Shown in pieces: positions 13,801 through 26,300 of a stretch of 64,000 nt of DNA. The notes beneath the pieces were generated by a model. The model did no database searches, was not told the origin of the DNA, and was given only the letters and a program-made list of their open reading frames with translations. Source of the DNA: Phoronis australis (lineage: Eukaryota; Phoronida; Phoronidae); assembly GCA_002633005.1 (NCBI GenBank), contig NMRA01000230.1:125453-189452 (forward strand). The letters run 5' to 3'. Every line of letters starts with the position of its first letter. The stretch's first letter is position 1. A program made the position numbers and the translations under genes.

Positions 13801-13989
13801 CCATACTGACAGTATTCTCTTAGGAGATACTCTTAAAGACCGAAATAAGCTTCCATGCTGAACAACGATATATATTCAAACCTGTTTAAATCTTGCATAA
13901 AGATAGAGAAGCTGTTCCGAAGACAGATTGCCAAAAATTTGATTTAAAAAGCTGGCTGCTAGCTCAAATAACTCCGACAAATCTGACAT
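4806..13989 (-). CDS. ACBD6: ACBD6 acyl-CoA-binding domain protein 6 (ACB domain + ankyrin repeats), seven exons
   Basis: Minus-strand exons: 13989-13882, 10728-10664, 9783-9687, 7910-7722, 6568-6479, 6015-5985 and 4945-4806. Phases agree and the sum is 720 nt, 239 residues plus stop. Exons 1-3 encode a shortened acyl-CoA-binding domain (LSSEQLLYLYARFKQ, GPCNIPKPGFLDFKGK, AWKDLGNMTKEQAQ, ending IDPEW), which binds long-chain acyl-CoA. Exon 4 is a Gly/Ser-rich linker followed by an acidic helix. Exons 5-7 encode ankyrin repeats (GMTLLHWASDRGH, DADGQTPLHFA, AVVEILLKNEA). Order and motifs match vertebrate ACBD6 (282 residues in human); this one is shorter in the linker and C-terminus. It appears intact. 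The first two introns carry most of the repeats. Confidence 0.93.
9398..9436. repeat. (ATT)n microsatellite
   Basis: Trinucleotide ATT/TTA run with one interruption, in ACBD6 intron 3. Confidence 0.85.
9567..9712 (-). repeat. ~42-bp tandem copies of the ACBD6 exon 3 / intron 3 junction
   Basis: On the minus strand the end of exon 3 and its donor (GCAGTCTAAG|GTACCATTA) is followed by at least two further degenerate units starting TAGACYCCTAGTGG, with a third partial unit. One unit keeps CAGTATGAG|GTACCG, a potential second 5' splice site. The true exon end at 9687 is chosen because it alone keeps the frame and homology. Confidence 0.65.
10566..10632 (+). repeat. short dispersed repeat (copy b)
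   Basis: Matches the segment at 245-312 (GTCATGATGGCGAAAC, then CTTTTGTCTTGTACTG). It lies immediately 3' of ACBD6 exon 2 on the minus strand. Confidence 0.45.
12165..13743. mobile_element. ~1.58-kb foldback element: long palindrome in ACBD6 intron 1
   Basis: Two arms of about 760-790 bp are reverse complements with scattered mismatches. Outer ends are GGTGCAAAGCTGTACA at 12169 and TGTATAATAG-type sequence near 13735. Inner ends pair ATACAGCTAGCTGGC at about 12928 with its complement near 12980, leaving a spacer of about 40 bases. Intermediate checkpoints pair along the whole length, for example TACATGTTGATACAAGTTT (about 12767) with its complement near 13110, and AAACTGGCC at about 13515 with GGCCAGTTT near 12410. 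No transposase is visible, so it is probably a non-autonomous foldback transposon. Transcribed with ACBD6 it would fold into long double-stranded RNA. Confidence 0.85.
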
Positions 13990-14001
13990 GATGTACCGGA
14001 A

Positions 14002-14085
14002 ATGCTTAAGCGACGCCTTGTGATCAATAAGAAAAACTCAAGAGTTTCTGGGAAACGGAAGTGGAATTGGATTGTAGCTGCTGAG
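14002..14085 (+). CDS. possible small first exon divergent from ACBD6 (unrecognised)
   Basis: An ATG only 12 bases beyond the ACBD6 start opens 28 basic codons (starting MLKRRLVINKKN) and ends at a good donor, GAG|GTATGTGG. A candidate acceptor follows at 14154 (attacacag). The downstream frame that looks most protein-like (MEEKTKIILLYD, to a stop at 14298-14300) is not in the phase this donor would give. It may be a short peptide gene, a 5' exon of a divergent transcript, or chance. I do not recognise the family. Confidence 0.2.
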
Positions 14086-14300
14086 GTATGTGGTTCATGT
14101 GTTTTTTTCATGTGTTTGTCAATATGCTTTCCTTGTACTTTTTTAATTACACAGACGCATCTTTGTGGTATAGTAAGCACAATATGGAAGAGAAGACGAA
14201 GATTATTTTGCTGTATGACTGCATTAGAGCACAGACTAAAAGCAACAACTTGTTGTCTTCTTGGACCATTGAATCGATCGACATCGTCGTGGCTGCGTAA

Positions 14301-15995
14301 AAGTCTAGTTGTCGGGTCCCTATTCAATCCTTCATATCTTCTACAAAATTGATCACATTTGGATGATTTATACCTCAATCAATTTATCATTGTCCATTCC
14401 TTACCCCTATTCTAAAGTTATTATGATTTAAGCTTTCACTTTCCAAAAATTTGCCCACAAACTTGCTATACATCTCTAGAAATCTCTCGTAGTCTCGTTA
14501 GTGTGCGGCCATTCAACAATGCATTAGCTGCATCCACGACATGTAGCAATGTAAATTACAACTGCAGTACCGTACAAAAACCTAAACTCGTTTTCACAGT
14601 ATTTCTTCAGTTTACGAGGATTCATGCCGTAAATTTTATATTGTTTCGTTTATGCATGAGTATCCTCTTTGGCCTTTTCCCAGATCCGTCCCAACAATAT
14701 AAATATCTATTTACCTGATTGAGAAAATTGCAAAGAATTTGAATTTTTGAAAAAAAAATCAACATTAATTTTCTGTGAGTTACATTTAGTTACAATTTTT
14801 GTTTTATATGATGATTTAATGGAATGTTTGCAAAGTACAAGACCCTAATTTTTGATGATATATCTGCTAAAGAAATTTTTGTCACACATTTTGATGTAAG
14901 TTAAGTGAGCGTGATGGATGTATGTGAGGAATGTATGTGATGGACATACGCTCTGAATTTCTAGTATGAAATTGTTTGTTCTGACTATGATATCAATTCA
15001 GAATAATTAATACTTTTGCAGTATTTAAGCTCACTGTATTGGTCTTTTGGTACCGATTCAATGTTTTTTAATCAAAGTGCACCGATTGACCTTTTGAATG
15101 AAATCACAGGTTGGCCTGTTGGTAATTAATGCACTCTAAGATACTAACTTTTCAACACATTTGATTAAAGACATAAAACAACCTCCTAAAATTCTCACTA
15201 CCCGCCGGAGACGGGAGATGGTTAGCAATATAGATCGGAATGAGAGTGGTAACCATTTTGTGTTTGACACCTGTTGGATATCTGGAAAACTGTTTTTATG
15301 CGTTAAGTAGAATACTTATTTAATTAATAAGTACATGTGACTACCAAAATATATAAAATATGAAATAATGTTTAAAACATTACTAATCATTGTAATAAAT
15401 CATCATTTTAATTATTTGCTTTTTAAATAGAACTCGCCCTCAGCTTGTACAAACGTATTCTCTGGACCATGGTTCTGTCGCATGTCTAAACGTGATGTTT
15501 TAAAAGTATTGGGGACTAAAATAAAAAGGCCCAGATTTTTTGAAAGATAGAACTTACGACAATCACACGACCTCCCAACATAATGAACAGGTGGTATTAG
15601 ATCTTAATCTAAGTGCGTTCCTTGACCAACAGTCATACTTCAAATGGTGTAATTTCTAATAAATGTAAAAGAAAGGATATCAGTTGTAAAAGGAAAACAT
15701 ATAACTTATCAATAAGTTCCTTTCAAAATTTTTGATTTTCTTGCAGAGGACTTAAAACAAAGATCATTGAATTTGTGACATACTAATTTGGTCTCGTCCC
15801 CTGTTTTGTGTAACTTGTCAAATGTTTGTAAATGTGTATTGTACAGTATAACTGGAAGAGTGGTTATTTTTGTTAATTCCGTAACACCCATGCACAAATG
15901 GTATCCACGGTATTTCTCCGTTGTTCTTGCTTCCGAATGTCATGATTGAATTAGGCGGGCACTTGAATTCGAATCGGCCAATCAAAGTGTGGCAA
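14301..15995. other. divergent ACBD6-caspase A interval, no gene seen
   Basis: AT-rich DNA with no supported exon. A non-coding first exon and the promoter of caspase A should lie here or just downstream, because an acceptor (tttttcag) at 16122 precedes the coding start by 14 bases. Confidence 0.4.
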
Positions 15996-16062
15996 CCAGT
16001 AAAGCCGTCATGACAGAAACGCTGTCGTGTCCGATTACTTAATTTTGCCTTGTACTGCAGAT
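15996..16062 (+). repeat. short dispersed repeat (copy c), upstream of caspase A
   Basis: Shares GCCGTCATGAC, then GTCCGATTACTTAATTTTG and CCTTGTACTG with copies near UBL5 and ACBD6 exon 2. It ends about 60 bases before the acceptor of the first coding exon. Confidence 0.45.
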
Positions 16063-16136
16063 GTTTCAGCAGCTGAACATTATAACGAGATTTTTTCGCA
16101 TTTTCATCATTTTGTTTTTCAGGCTAACAGGGAAAA

Positions 16137-17383
16137 ATGAGCGACAGGGATAAAGACCTTCACCTGGAGATTTTTCAAGTCTTTGACGATGAAACTGATG
16201 ATGAGGATTTCATCAGGATTCGCAATGCCTGTACAGGTTACATACGGTGTGTTGAAGTCAAGGGAAGAGATTCCCTGCACTTTCTGAGATTTCAAACTCG
16301 AATGCCATGTTTTGCAACAATGGCACAGATTTATTGCAACAAGGTCAAAGGTCAGAGGTCCAGGCTCACCCGTTGAGTGCTCAGAAATTAAAATTCATTT
16401 CTTAATGTCCACCTTTTCTTAAAAAAGCGTCTGGGGCTAGTCTTTTTAGATAATTATTATGAATAGGCACCTTCATGCTCACCAGGTAGCGCTCAAAAAT
16501 AAGGCTCCTTCTTTTCCACGTCTGAGTAGCTTGAGAGAAGAATATAGCAGATGATCAGTTAATTCATATCAATCATATTTTATGAATTCTATGATTGTAT
16601 GATATGATACATTTTGTGTTTGATTTTACTTTATTTCTGTTTTTGTTGACAAAGGAAGTTATTACATCCGAAAATTTCAAATTTCAGTAGATCCATTCTT
16701 GTTGTTTTATTTACCGATTTATATTCTTCATTTCATGAAACAATAGTATCCTTGGGAGGATCTGGATCGCCTTATTTAGTTTCAGATATATTTTCTACGT
16801 TATGATATGATACAAATGCATTCTGAGAATTCATGTGAACGATTGACTCACTTTTCCATTCATGGTTTACCGTCAATCATGATAATATGCTTTGTTATCA
16901 CTGAGCAATGATAAAGCATCAAACGTTATTTTCTGAACCAAAATGGAGGTGTGCCTTGTTTTCATTTTTTTCTTTACTCAGAATGAATACGTTGAAACAT
17001 GCATCTGGTGGCTTCTGTCAAGCTGTGGAAAATTGTGGTTTATGAGATAAGGATGTGTTCACTTGAACAGACTTGCGTTACTTTAGCATAGAATTTTAAA
17101 CCATAACGAAAGAAATGTATTCATTAGGAAAAACTCTTTATGAGGCTGCCTATGTTTTACAAGTGTAATGAACAGCGTTTACTTTGATTGCTTCTTCATT
17201 ATACCAGACCTGCCAAACTACAGAAGATCAAGAACATGAGGGAATTGAACACAGAGCTACAAAAGCAGGGCACAATAGGAGTGGGAAATTATTCTGCTAT
17301 ATACAAAATTCTGGAAAAACTCAAGCTGCATGATTTGAAGACTAAGGTTGAAGAAGTCGTCAAGACGATGGACTCAGTATCAG
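16137..17383 (+). CDS. caspase A DED-coding exons 1-2
   Basis: Exon 1 (16137-16246) ends ATACG|GTGTGT, a less common gtgtgt donor. It is supported by the aligned caspase B site ATACC|GTATGT. Exon 2 starts at 17208 after ataccag. Together they encode an acidic helix (DDETDDEDF), the buried aromatic/aliphatic core and GVGNYSAIYKIL, typical of helices 5-6 of DED folds. The 14-base leader between acceptor and ATG is the same length in caspase B. Confidence 0.88.
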
Positions 17384-20300
17384 GTAAGTGAATACAGTAT
17401 TGCCATGGCAACCACCACTGAACTTGCTTCATACCAATTTCAGTGTTCTCCATGACCTGTTTTGACTCGGTATTTGCTGCGTCGAGTTTAGGGAAAGTGC
17501 GTCAAATTTAAAAATTGCCACACCAGGTTTAAAACCTTGGCTAGCTTGGAAATTCAGCCCTCAGCATCAAATCAGAGCCTGATTTTACCAACATTAAACA
17601 TAGCTTGCTTTACTGATAGGCAGTAAACAGTACTGTATTCGCCCTAATAAGGCGTCCTGGGTGCTTAGAAAAATTCATTTTGGGGGGGGGGGCTTATTGT
17701 AACCCAAGGCGGTTGAAACCCAGTCTCTGAAATGGGTGAAATCAGAAGCTAGGATTCATCAAATTTATGCTATGATGTATTTGTAGCCTATTACAGACTT
17801 TTTCTGCAAAACTGTGGTGCATAGCTATCAAACTTCGTTGTTAAATTACGATCGTTTTACAGAAAATTGTGCTGAAATCCCAGCTCAAAAACTCGTTGAT
17901 GTGCCGCTTCCTCGCGATCGTTGACAGAACAGCTTGAATACAGTTTCGATTCAACAAATTAACTAAAATCCTCACTTAAGTTTTCGAAATAGCATCCCTA
18001 AGATTTTAACTTCCTGTGGAGTCAGAACAAGATAGGTTCAAATCTGCACAAGATCGTACCCCGCAACATGAGAAAAGACTCTGGACCAACACTCGTGTCG
18101 TTGTCACATGACGTTTGTTTTGAATATTGTCTGCGTGTGTGAGTTAGCGAGTGCATACGTGTCGTCAACTTTCATTTGCTGGAGCAAACACAATGTAACG
18201 ATCTAGGTTTGCAGTGTAACTAAAGAAATAACACAAGCAGTAACACAGAACATGTTTTATTTAGCTCTTGCTGGTCTCATGTACTATTAAAACATGCGAG
18301 ATTTGTCTTGGTAAGACCGAATGTCATTGAGTCGTCGGGTGACTGGATGTGTGACAGTCTGAACGTTATTTTCTGGGAGTTTCAGGTGGAGAGGTGTCCA
18401 CTATCAGTGGGGAATTTTATCAGGTATATTACTTTAAAAAGTGATTAATAAAGCAATTCCTTTCAAAAATTACAAACAGTTTTTTTACTGCATTAGAAAC
18501 TTTCTGAAATTAGTGCCAATATTTAGTTCTTACTGGTGTGCTACCCGTAGCTTCATTGATAGTTCCCGAAGACAAACGTATGCAATGACAGGTGACAGAT
18601 ATGTAGCGGGCATTTCCTGGCCATGTGCTTTTAACAACAAGTTTTTTTATTTGTGAGACAGTCGTCAGCTGAATGGGCACTCTGAGTATGATTCGCGGCT
18701 TTCACGCGTAGGCCCTACAAATTGTCAAAAAGTAGGTCACACCAGTTCAGTGTACATTTTTGAAACACATAAGAAATACCTCCAGTGGAGACGTTAACTA
18801 CTGATATTGAACTCATAGAAATTTGCATCGAGTTTGGAATTGGGATTGTGGAGAACACTGTCTGGCTTTTAAAGCAGACCATAACCTAGTGCCGACTGTG
18901 ACAGAGATAACAATATAATGTGCCTCTAATGGGAGTAAGCACATCCACTCCAAAATAAACTGGATGTTTTTTTCTCATTTAATAGGCGAATATCTCACTC
19001 ATTGTATTTCTTACCTCACATGCACATTATGCGATAGATAGCCAACTAATGTATCAGCTCTAACACAGCTGAAGGTGCATCATTATTTTCCACAGATTCT
19101 ATGAAATAAAAATCACAAGGATTTCATAGTATAGGCCAAAATACCTAGTGTTAAATGTCTTAGTGCTAGCAAAGTCAAATTTGGTATGAAACCATAAAGC
19201 AACAACAACAACAAATCAATTCGTTTGTCATCTTATGCTCGTAATCTTAATGACCTAAGTGTTAGCCGATATGCCAAGTAAATGCCTTAGTTCACAAGTT
19301 CACCACTAGGTAAAAATGCCATAGCGGAGTGACACGCGAATAGTTAAAACGTTGAAACTTCTCGTGAATAGATTCTTCCGAAAAACTTCATATCCATGCA
19401 GTTACTTTCGCCCAATTATTTCTGCAGAAAAATTTTCGATATGATCGTAATGTTGATGTGTGCGATTTAATATTTGCTGTGTACTTTGACTGAGATTAGT
19501 ATGTGGCTGCATTCTTCACTCAGTGCAGACTTCCAACAGGGTTAGTTACCAACTAGCCTTTTATTAACAGTCAGTTTTATTTATCAAGAGGGGAATCAAC
19601 AATTGGTCGAACTTCAAAACCACTTGCCCGTACTTCAAAACCAGTTGACTGGACCGCAAAACCAAATGGCCAGTGATCAAACTTGTTATCAAGACTTCAA
19701 AATGAGATGGCCTCACCCAAAAAAAACTAGTTGGCTGTACCCAAAACATGATGGACTTCTTCAGAGACTTGCTTTGAAAGTAGAGTTGCCATAATTGTGT
19801 TTCAGTACCTGCCAACCAGTTTTGAGGTACCAGACATTGCAGTTTGAGGTCCGACCACCAAGTTGGACCACTAGCCATTTGGTTTTGCAGTCCAGACAGC
19901 TGGTTTTGAAGTCTGACCAATTGTTTGTCCCCACCATGTTTATGGTACTGCCTGTTTAGTCTGGCACATTTATTCAACTGCGGCGAATGATTTAAAGCAG
20001 GTGAAAGGAATTATCGAGAGTCTTTTGTACACAGTGTTGCTTAGGAGTAACTACTTATGGTTGCTTTTGAAAATAAATAATGATGAGTTCTGTGCATCTG
20101 AAAGGGAAAAAAGGGAAATGTGCACCATTTGAGTAAATGTCTCTGTTAGATTGCACCTCATTTCAAACCTCTATGGATGCTTCTAATGTTGGTTTACAGT
20201 ATTAGAATATTAAACAATTATAATGCCTGTTAAAGGAAAATAGCGCAACTCAATGGTGGGGGACGAAAGTTGTTATAATTCTTTCGATGTCACCCGGTCA

Positions 20301-23300
20301 CCTTCAAGATGTCCATCTCTCACAACACTGGACCTAAAACTGAATACCAGTCCATGGTTATCTTGGTGGTACATTTTTAGTTTATTTTCTTTCCGTGGTC
20401 GATGCAGACGACCCAGCGAAAGGTTGTTAGTCTACAAAATCTGTATTAATCCTTATGTCTGCTTAAGGGGAGTGCATGGAGATATCAAAATGCATGCCCT
20501 TTGAGGTCAATGTTCTACTTCACTTTCATCAATCATTACAAAGAGCAATTCCAGTCGTAATTAACACTGAAAATCTCTATTTGTGGTAGTTATGGATTTG
20601 TATGAAGAAAACATCAAATACACTTGCTTTCCATTTTAGTATAATTTGTTTTCAATAATTTCAGAAAACAGCGATGAAGAAAATTACAAACCGTCTTCTA
20701 AGAGGGCTAAATGTAAGTTGAATAAAGAATTTTGAGTAGTTGGAATCCTATTAATATTTGATAGTTTTCTATCAAGTACTTGAAAACACACATATCGGTA
20801 TGTTTCCAAAAGAAATGGCTATGTCCAACACCTTGTCATAGTCTTTGTCTTTGCGAGCGAATTTAATTGTCAAATAAGAATCAAATTTGAAATCGGCTCA
20901 TGGACATCCGGTGGCATCACAGTGCAACTTCATGGTGGAAATTGATACTTGTGTTCACCGTTATAGAAAGCTTGTGTTCACTGCAACATGCTTATGGTGC
21001 AAGTACAACTAAACAATTAATCATAACATGAAAGTAAACATTGAAAGTGAGACTCGAAATGCCTCAATTGGATCTGTAGTAAAACATTTGCGTGAAAAAC
21101 GTTTGATTTGTTTGCCGTCCGACCACACTGAATTATGTCTCACCAGCCAAAGTGACAAGTCTGAATTTTGGAGAACCCAAGCTTACATTGCTAGCATTCA
21201 TGAGACATTACCATGTATTACACATGATCGCACTAGCTAAATTGTTGCGTTTATAGAGTGTAGTGCAGTTTTCAGTGTTCTTACCAGATGTTTACAAGCT
21301 GAAGGCCATTTCAAAATGATGTTGGAAAAGGAAAGTGGTGCTGTAGAGGAATAAATTATTCCTCCTAATTTTCGTGTTTGGGTGGTAAGTAGGAAGAAGG
21401 GGGCTCTTCTGCATTGTCATCTTTAATGTGTTTAATTTTAACTACTGGTAGTTCTTGGGCTCATCAGGATGACAGTTGTAGCTGTGTCGTTATTTGTTTT
21501 CAGTTGACCGTGGCAGCTCAACACAGACTGATGTCACTGACTGTGAGTATTACTCTGCACTACCTTGCATTCTGTTACTGCGCTTTGCGGAGGGGGTCCC
21601 TTTGCATCCTCAATGACTTGCCTTCCTGGTTTCTTAATTACAGAAATCTACAAAAAAGCTTTTTTCTAATTCCATTTTCTGTAGTCACGATGGCTTGGCT
21701 TTCTGGTCCCTTGATATTAAAGTGGAATTTTTATTGTACAAGCTCTCTTTCCATTTTCCAGACCCTTAAAAATTGGCGTCAAGTTCATTTTTCCTCGATA
21801 ACGGATACACTCGAAGCACCTTCCATGAAGTTCCCTCAAAGTGAAATGTCTCCATTCTTTTAAGATTTCATGATAGCCTCTTGGCTTGTCTACGTGGTCG
21901 CTGGATAGCCGACATCATATCATAATTTGTAGGTAGTCCTATGATTTGGCTTCATGATCGCCGTGCATCGGGTCACACCTGATAAGAAAGATGCCAAAAT
22001 AAATAGACAGATAAAGTATCGGTAACCGCCAGGTAGAAGCTGCTCTGTTTATTGTTGAGGTGTCTGTCAGGCTGAACTCCTTTTGTATTTGCTTTTGTGC
22101 GGAATCAGTTGTTGTATTCTCGTTTGTTTCAATGTCTTGGTTATTACATTTTTGTTGATTGCAGTGACTTACTCCAAAGTCAAGAAGGGTCTTGTATGCA
22201 TAATAAACATCATGGATTTTGGTAACCATGCTGAGTACAGAACAGGTAAAGCCAACAAAAATTAACTCACTTTGTTCATGGTCTGTGGTTCTTTGAAGAT
22301 TTAAACGGTTTTACCAATTATTTTTATTTTTCCATATCTTCAAAATTAAACTAGAAGCATAATTGTGCTTACACAACTTAAAATTTGGTTTTACAATTTA
22401 CACTCCTTTTCTCCAGGATCACCTGAACATTACCATGGTTGCACTTGGTGTTTACAAAGCAATAAACCTAATCTTGTGGTTATAATTACAGGCACACTTC
22501 CCTCTAACAAAGATTTACATTTTTATCAGGCATGTCTTTTTAAATAAATTTGGCTTGCTGCTTGGCTGGGCCTTACCTTGCTGATGTCTTAATAGACAAA
22601 AGCACCTCTCCTAACCTAGTCTTGGCATAGCAAGCTCTGCCATGAAGTGCCGTCTAATAGTTAACCAGCAGCAGATTTTTTACCAAGCTTTGTCCTGCTG
22701 CCTAACACCGTTGCCATGGGATGCTATAATGCAGCGCATCCTCCTGGACTGAACCTCAGATGATAAAATGTGTTCTCTGGGTATGATTTTAAAGCTCTAT
22801 GAAGCACTTTTGTTGTCCTAAGTTCCGACATTGCACACTTTCACTGAACCTATTGTTGATAGTGTCATCAGTCGTTAGTTATTACAACCACTTATTGCCT
22901 TAACTTTATATTTGCTTTTATAACTGGAGCCAACTGTATTTAAACCTCCCTCTCTGCCACTTTTAATCTTAACCTTAATCTTACTCTGCTCATTTGGTAC
23001 TGTGACTGTGACTGCCTAGTACATTAACCTAGGCTACACAGGGAAGTTGTTCAGGATCTTGTCCTATTACAGCACTGTAAATGCATGTATGGGTGGCCTT
23101 ACAATCTAAATATGTGCATGTAATATATAGGATCTTCCTTGAGTTCGCACACTCATTAAGAGTGTCGGGTCATGACAAAAATCTACCACTTAGTTTCAAC
23201 CCCATGTAACAGCAGTTTTTAAATCGAGGCTAATTTTAATAAAGTCCTTTGTTAAACATTCCTATGTTCTGTTGTCCTTTTTCATGACTCACAGGTCAAT

Positions 23301-26300
23301 TCTCTGCCACGGTTCAAAGCATTATTCATCAACGGGACCCAGAGAACCCTAATCTAATGCTTTCAGTTGACTAATTCCTATCACTTTGTTGTTTGAAAAT
23401 CACTTTTTACAAAATTAGGACTTTATTTTCTGATGTCGCAATAATTAAAAATCACTTGTTTTATTCAATGATATGTCAATTTTTTTAGCCAATGTTGTAT
23501 TGCTAGAACCCAGTGCTAACGCAGTAATTGCTTAACTCCAAACTATGCGATCTTTCAACAGCTTTGCTAACAAAGAGGTCTCTTGACGACATCATAGCTT
23601 GATTGAGTGCAAGGTGNGCATTAAGTGGACCAAATTGCTAATGTTAAGTTTATTGCAGGATCAGACAAAGATATGGAGAACGTAGAGGCACTCTTTAATA
23701 GTGAAAATGGCTTCAGAGGCTGGTACACCGTTTTAACATCTATTAACTGCACACTGAGGCAGCTGGAAGACGAATTGGCACAGTGCCAAGAGAAACTTCG
23801 CACAGGCGAATTTGACCAATTCATTTGCTTTATTTTCTCCCATGGCGAGGAGGTGGGTGATTAGGGGTCTGTTCAATGAGAAGTGACTTTTGATTTAAGA
23901 CAGAAATTTAGTCTAATGCTCGACATAATTTTAAATTGCTTAAGTGACATTTACAAATTTTACTTGAGCAAAAGTGCAGTCTCTAAGCCTTTGTTCAGCC
24001 GTTGTCATGTGAGACCAAATTTCTGTCTTAAGTCTTAAGTAACTTTCGCACCTTAAGCTTATATTATCCAAAATGGCCAGAGTTTAGTTACATCAAAGTC
24101 GCAAAGTGAGCCATCTTTGAAAACCATGGTGTACACCGTGTTTTGGGTGGAAAGCTCTGTTTTGGTTCTTAATACAACATTATTTTAATACATATTTAGC
24201 ATTCCTAATTGTGCACAATAACAAAGTGAGCTATTCCAGCTTGAAGGTTGTTGCGATTTCAGCATGACCTATTTAGTACTGTGCACGATTTTAAAGCCAG
24301 AGAAAGCATAGGTTTTTGATGGCACAGTCTTCTTATAATGTAGATCCCAGGTTATCTTGTTGAGACTTTTTTGAGTGTAAATTGTTCCCTTGGTCAGTAT
24401 GTACCACCTATGAAACAATAGAAAGTGATTTTAACAGTCCGACAAAAAGGCCGGCATCTCGGTTCAGCATTCATTTTCTTGGCACAAATATGAATGACCA
24501 TCACGTACTGTGTTCAATAGTCTGTAGGGCATTACGCTTCCTCGAAGTGAATGTAGAATCAGGTTGTACACCATCTGTTGGGCCATTTACGCCTTTTTTA
24601 TTAATACTTACCAGGGAAAACACGAAAAATGCATTTCCATGGTGACTACTGATACGTATTGTTATTTATAAGTTATTCATCAAAAATGGTTACTTTCCTC
24701 TTCAATTGAACTTCATGTTGTGCATCCTACTCACTCCAAACAACATGCTTTGCGGAAAATCAAACGGCAGTACAACTTCATTGCCAACTGCTAACTGTAC
24801 AGGATATCCATTGGTTTAGATCTAGATTACACAAACATTAACGGGCTTGCAAATATTACTGAACTGCCACTAATGCTTATACCAACAATTTACCTGTTTC
24901 AACTGCCTGTAAACCAATTAAAATTTTCTTGCAAAATGAAAGGACTCCTCGTTTATTTAAACTCACTCTCAACCATAGGTAGGCTGTTGGTTACACGTGT
25001 CTCGGTTATCTATTGATATCAACTCTAGTGCAAACTGTAGTCCTGCCTTAATCTATTGATATCAACTCTAGTGCAAACTGTAGTCCTGCCTTAATCTATT
25101 GATATCAACTCTAGTGCAAACTGTAGTCCTGCGTTAACTGTCAATTTTGCGGATCAGAGTGTCCAATGGGTGTCTTCTTTTTGTTCTGTTGCAGAAAGGT
25201 ATCCTGACCAATGATGGTCAGCGTATCATGCCAGAGAAAATCATCAACCGATTCAAGGGCGACGTCATACCGGAAATGGCTGGTGAGTTATAACGACAGC
25301 AGTTTTCAAATAAATTGTTTTTTTTTATGCACCCACATATTTGTATGTGGACACAATATGCCGTCATCTCCGTCCATCCGGCGTCCGCTGCTCTATCTCT
25401 AAAATGCCTTGATGTATCTCCATGAAATTTTGCACAGGTGTTCCTTACGTGGATGGAACGGCATGAGCGAACATTCGGACGGATCCGATTGCCGGTGTGC
25501 CCCCTAGTGGCAATTTTAGTTCTTTACCTTTATCTCTGTATTTTCAAAAGTCGTGTACGGATTTTCATAAAATTTAGTAGTAATTTCTGGTCTAATAATT
25601 TCTTTTTCACCAGCCTGTCATATGAACAATTAACTCCTGTAATTACTGTTTGAAACTGAAATGTTTGGCCAACTTAGGATTGTGATTGATGCATTCTATA
25701 GTTTAGAGTACGTTATTTTTGACTTTCATTTTTCCATGCTAACAGTTGGGGTATGAGCCACAGGTTTTCGTCTTTACTTTTTCCATTTACGTTGGAATTA
25801 AGTTGCTTGTTGGAATTAAATGTGTATGTATTTGAGGTTGTCTAGATAGTCTGGGGATCGATTTTCAATTTTTTTCTAATTTTGTATTGTAATTATAAGA
25901 ATTGGAAATAAATTTATAGGTCTCTTTGCAGCAAATCAAGAATAAGCTCCTGCCACTCACATTGCAAATTTTTCATCATTATCTTTATTATTTTAATTTA
26001 AATAAATATCTTTTGTTGCATCTAACTGACTTCATTGTTGTTGCTGAAATAGATGTCAGGTACTGCTTAAGAGGAGTGCGTTAGCCAGCACGACACAGTA
26101 ACAAGGCATCTTGTGATACTAATGTTTACTTTCGATCTGTTGAGGTATGATTTAGATTGAAATGTGTATTTAGGGCCATAAAAATTTCCTCTTTTTTGTC
26201 ATGGGTCATTCAATGCTCTGCGTTGCTCTTGTTACTGTTTATGAAACAGTAGAGAGTAGAGAGTAGAGAGTAGGGCATTGTGTTATCTCAGCACTAATGG

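Noticed and set aside
13959-14378. Long minus-strand frame of 139 codons overlapping the ACBD6 start
   Set aside because: It overlaps the ACBD6 first exon and shows no family resemblance. The plus strand is also open, suggesting base composition.
16378-17160. Search for a second DED exon between caspase A exons 1 and 2
   Set aside because: No acceptor/donor-bounded frame with DED-like sequence was found. Exons 1 and 2 already make one complete DED.
25008-25137. Regularly spaced 43-bp repeats considered as a CRISPR-like array
   Set aside because: Units are contiguous without spacers, only three, and lie in a eukaryotic intron.
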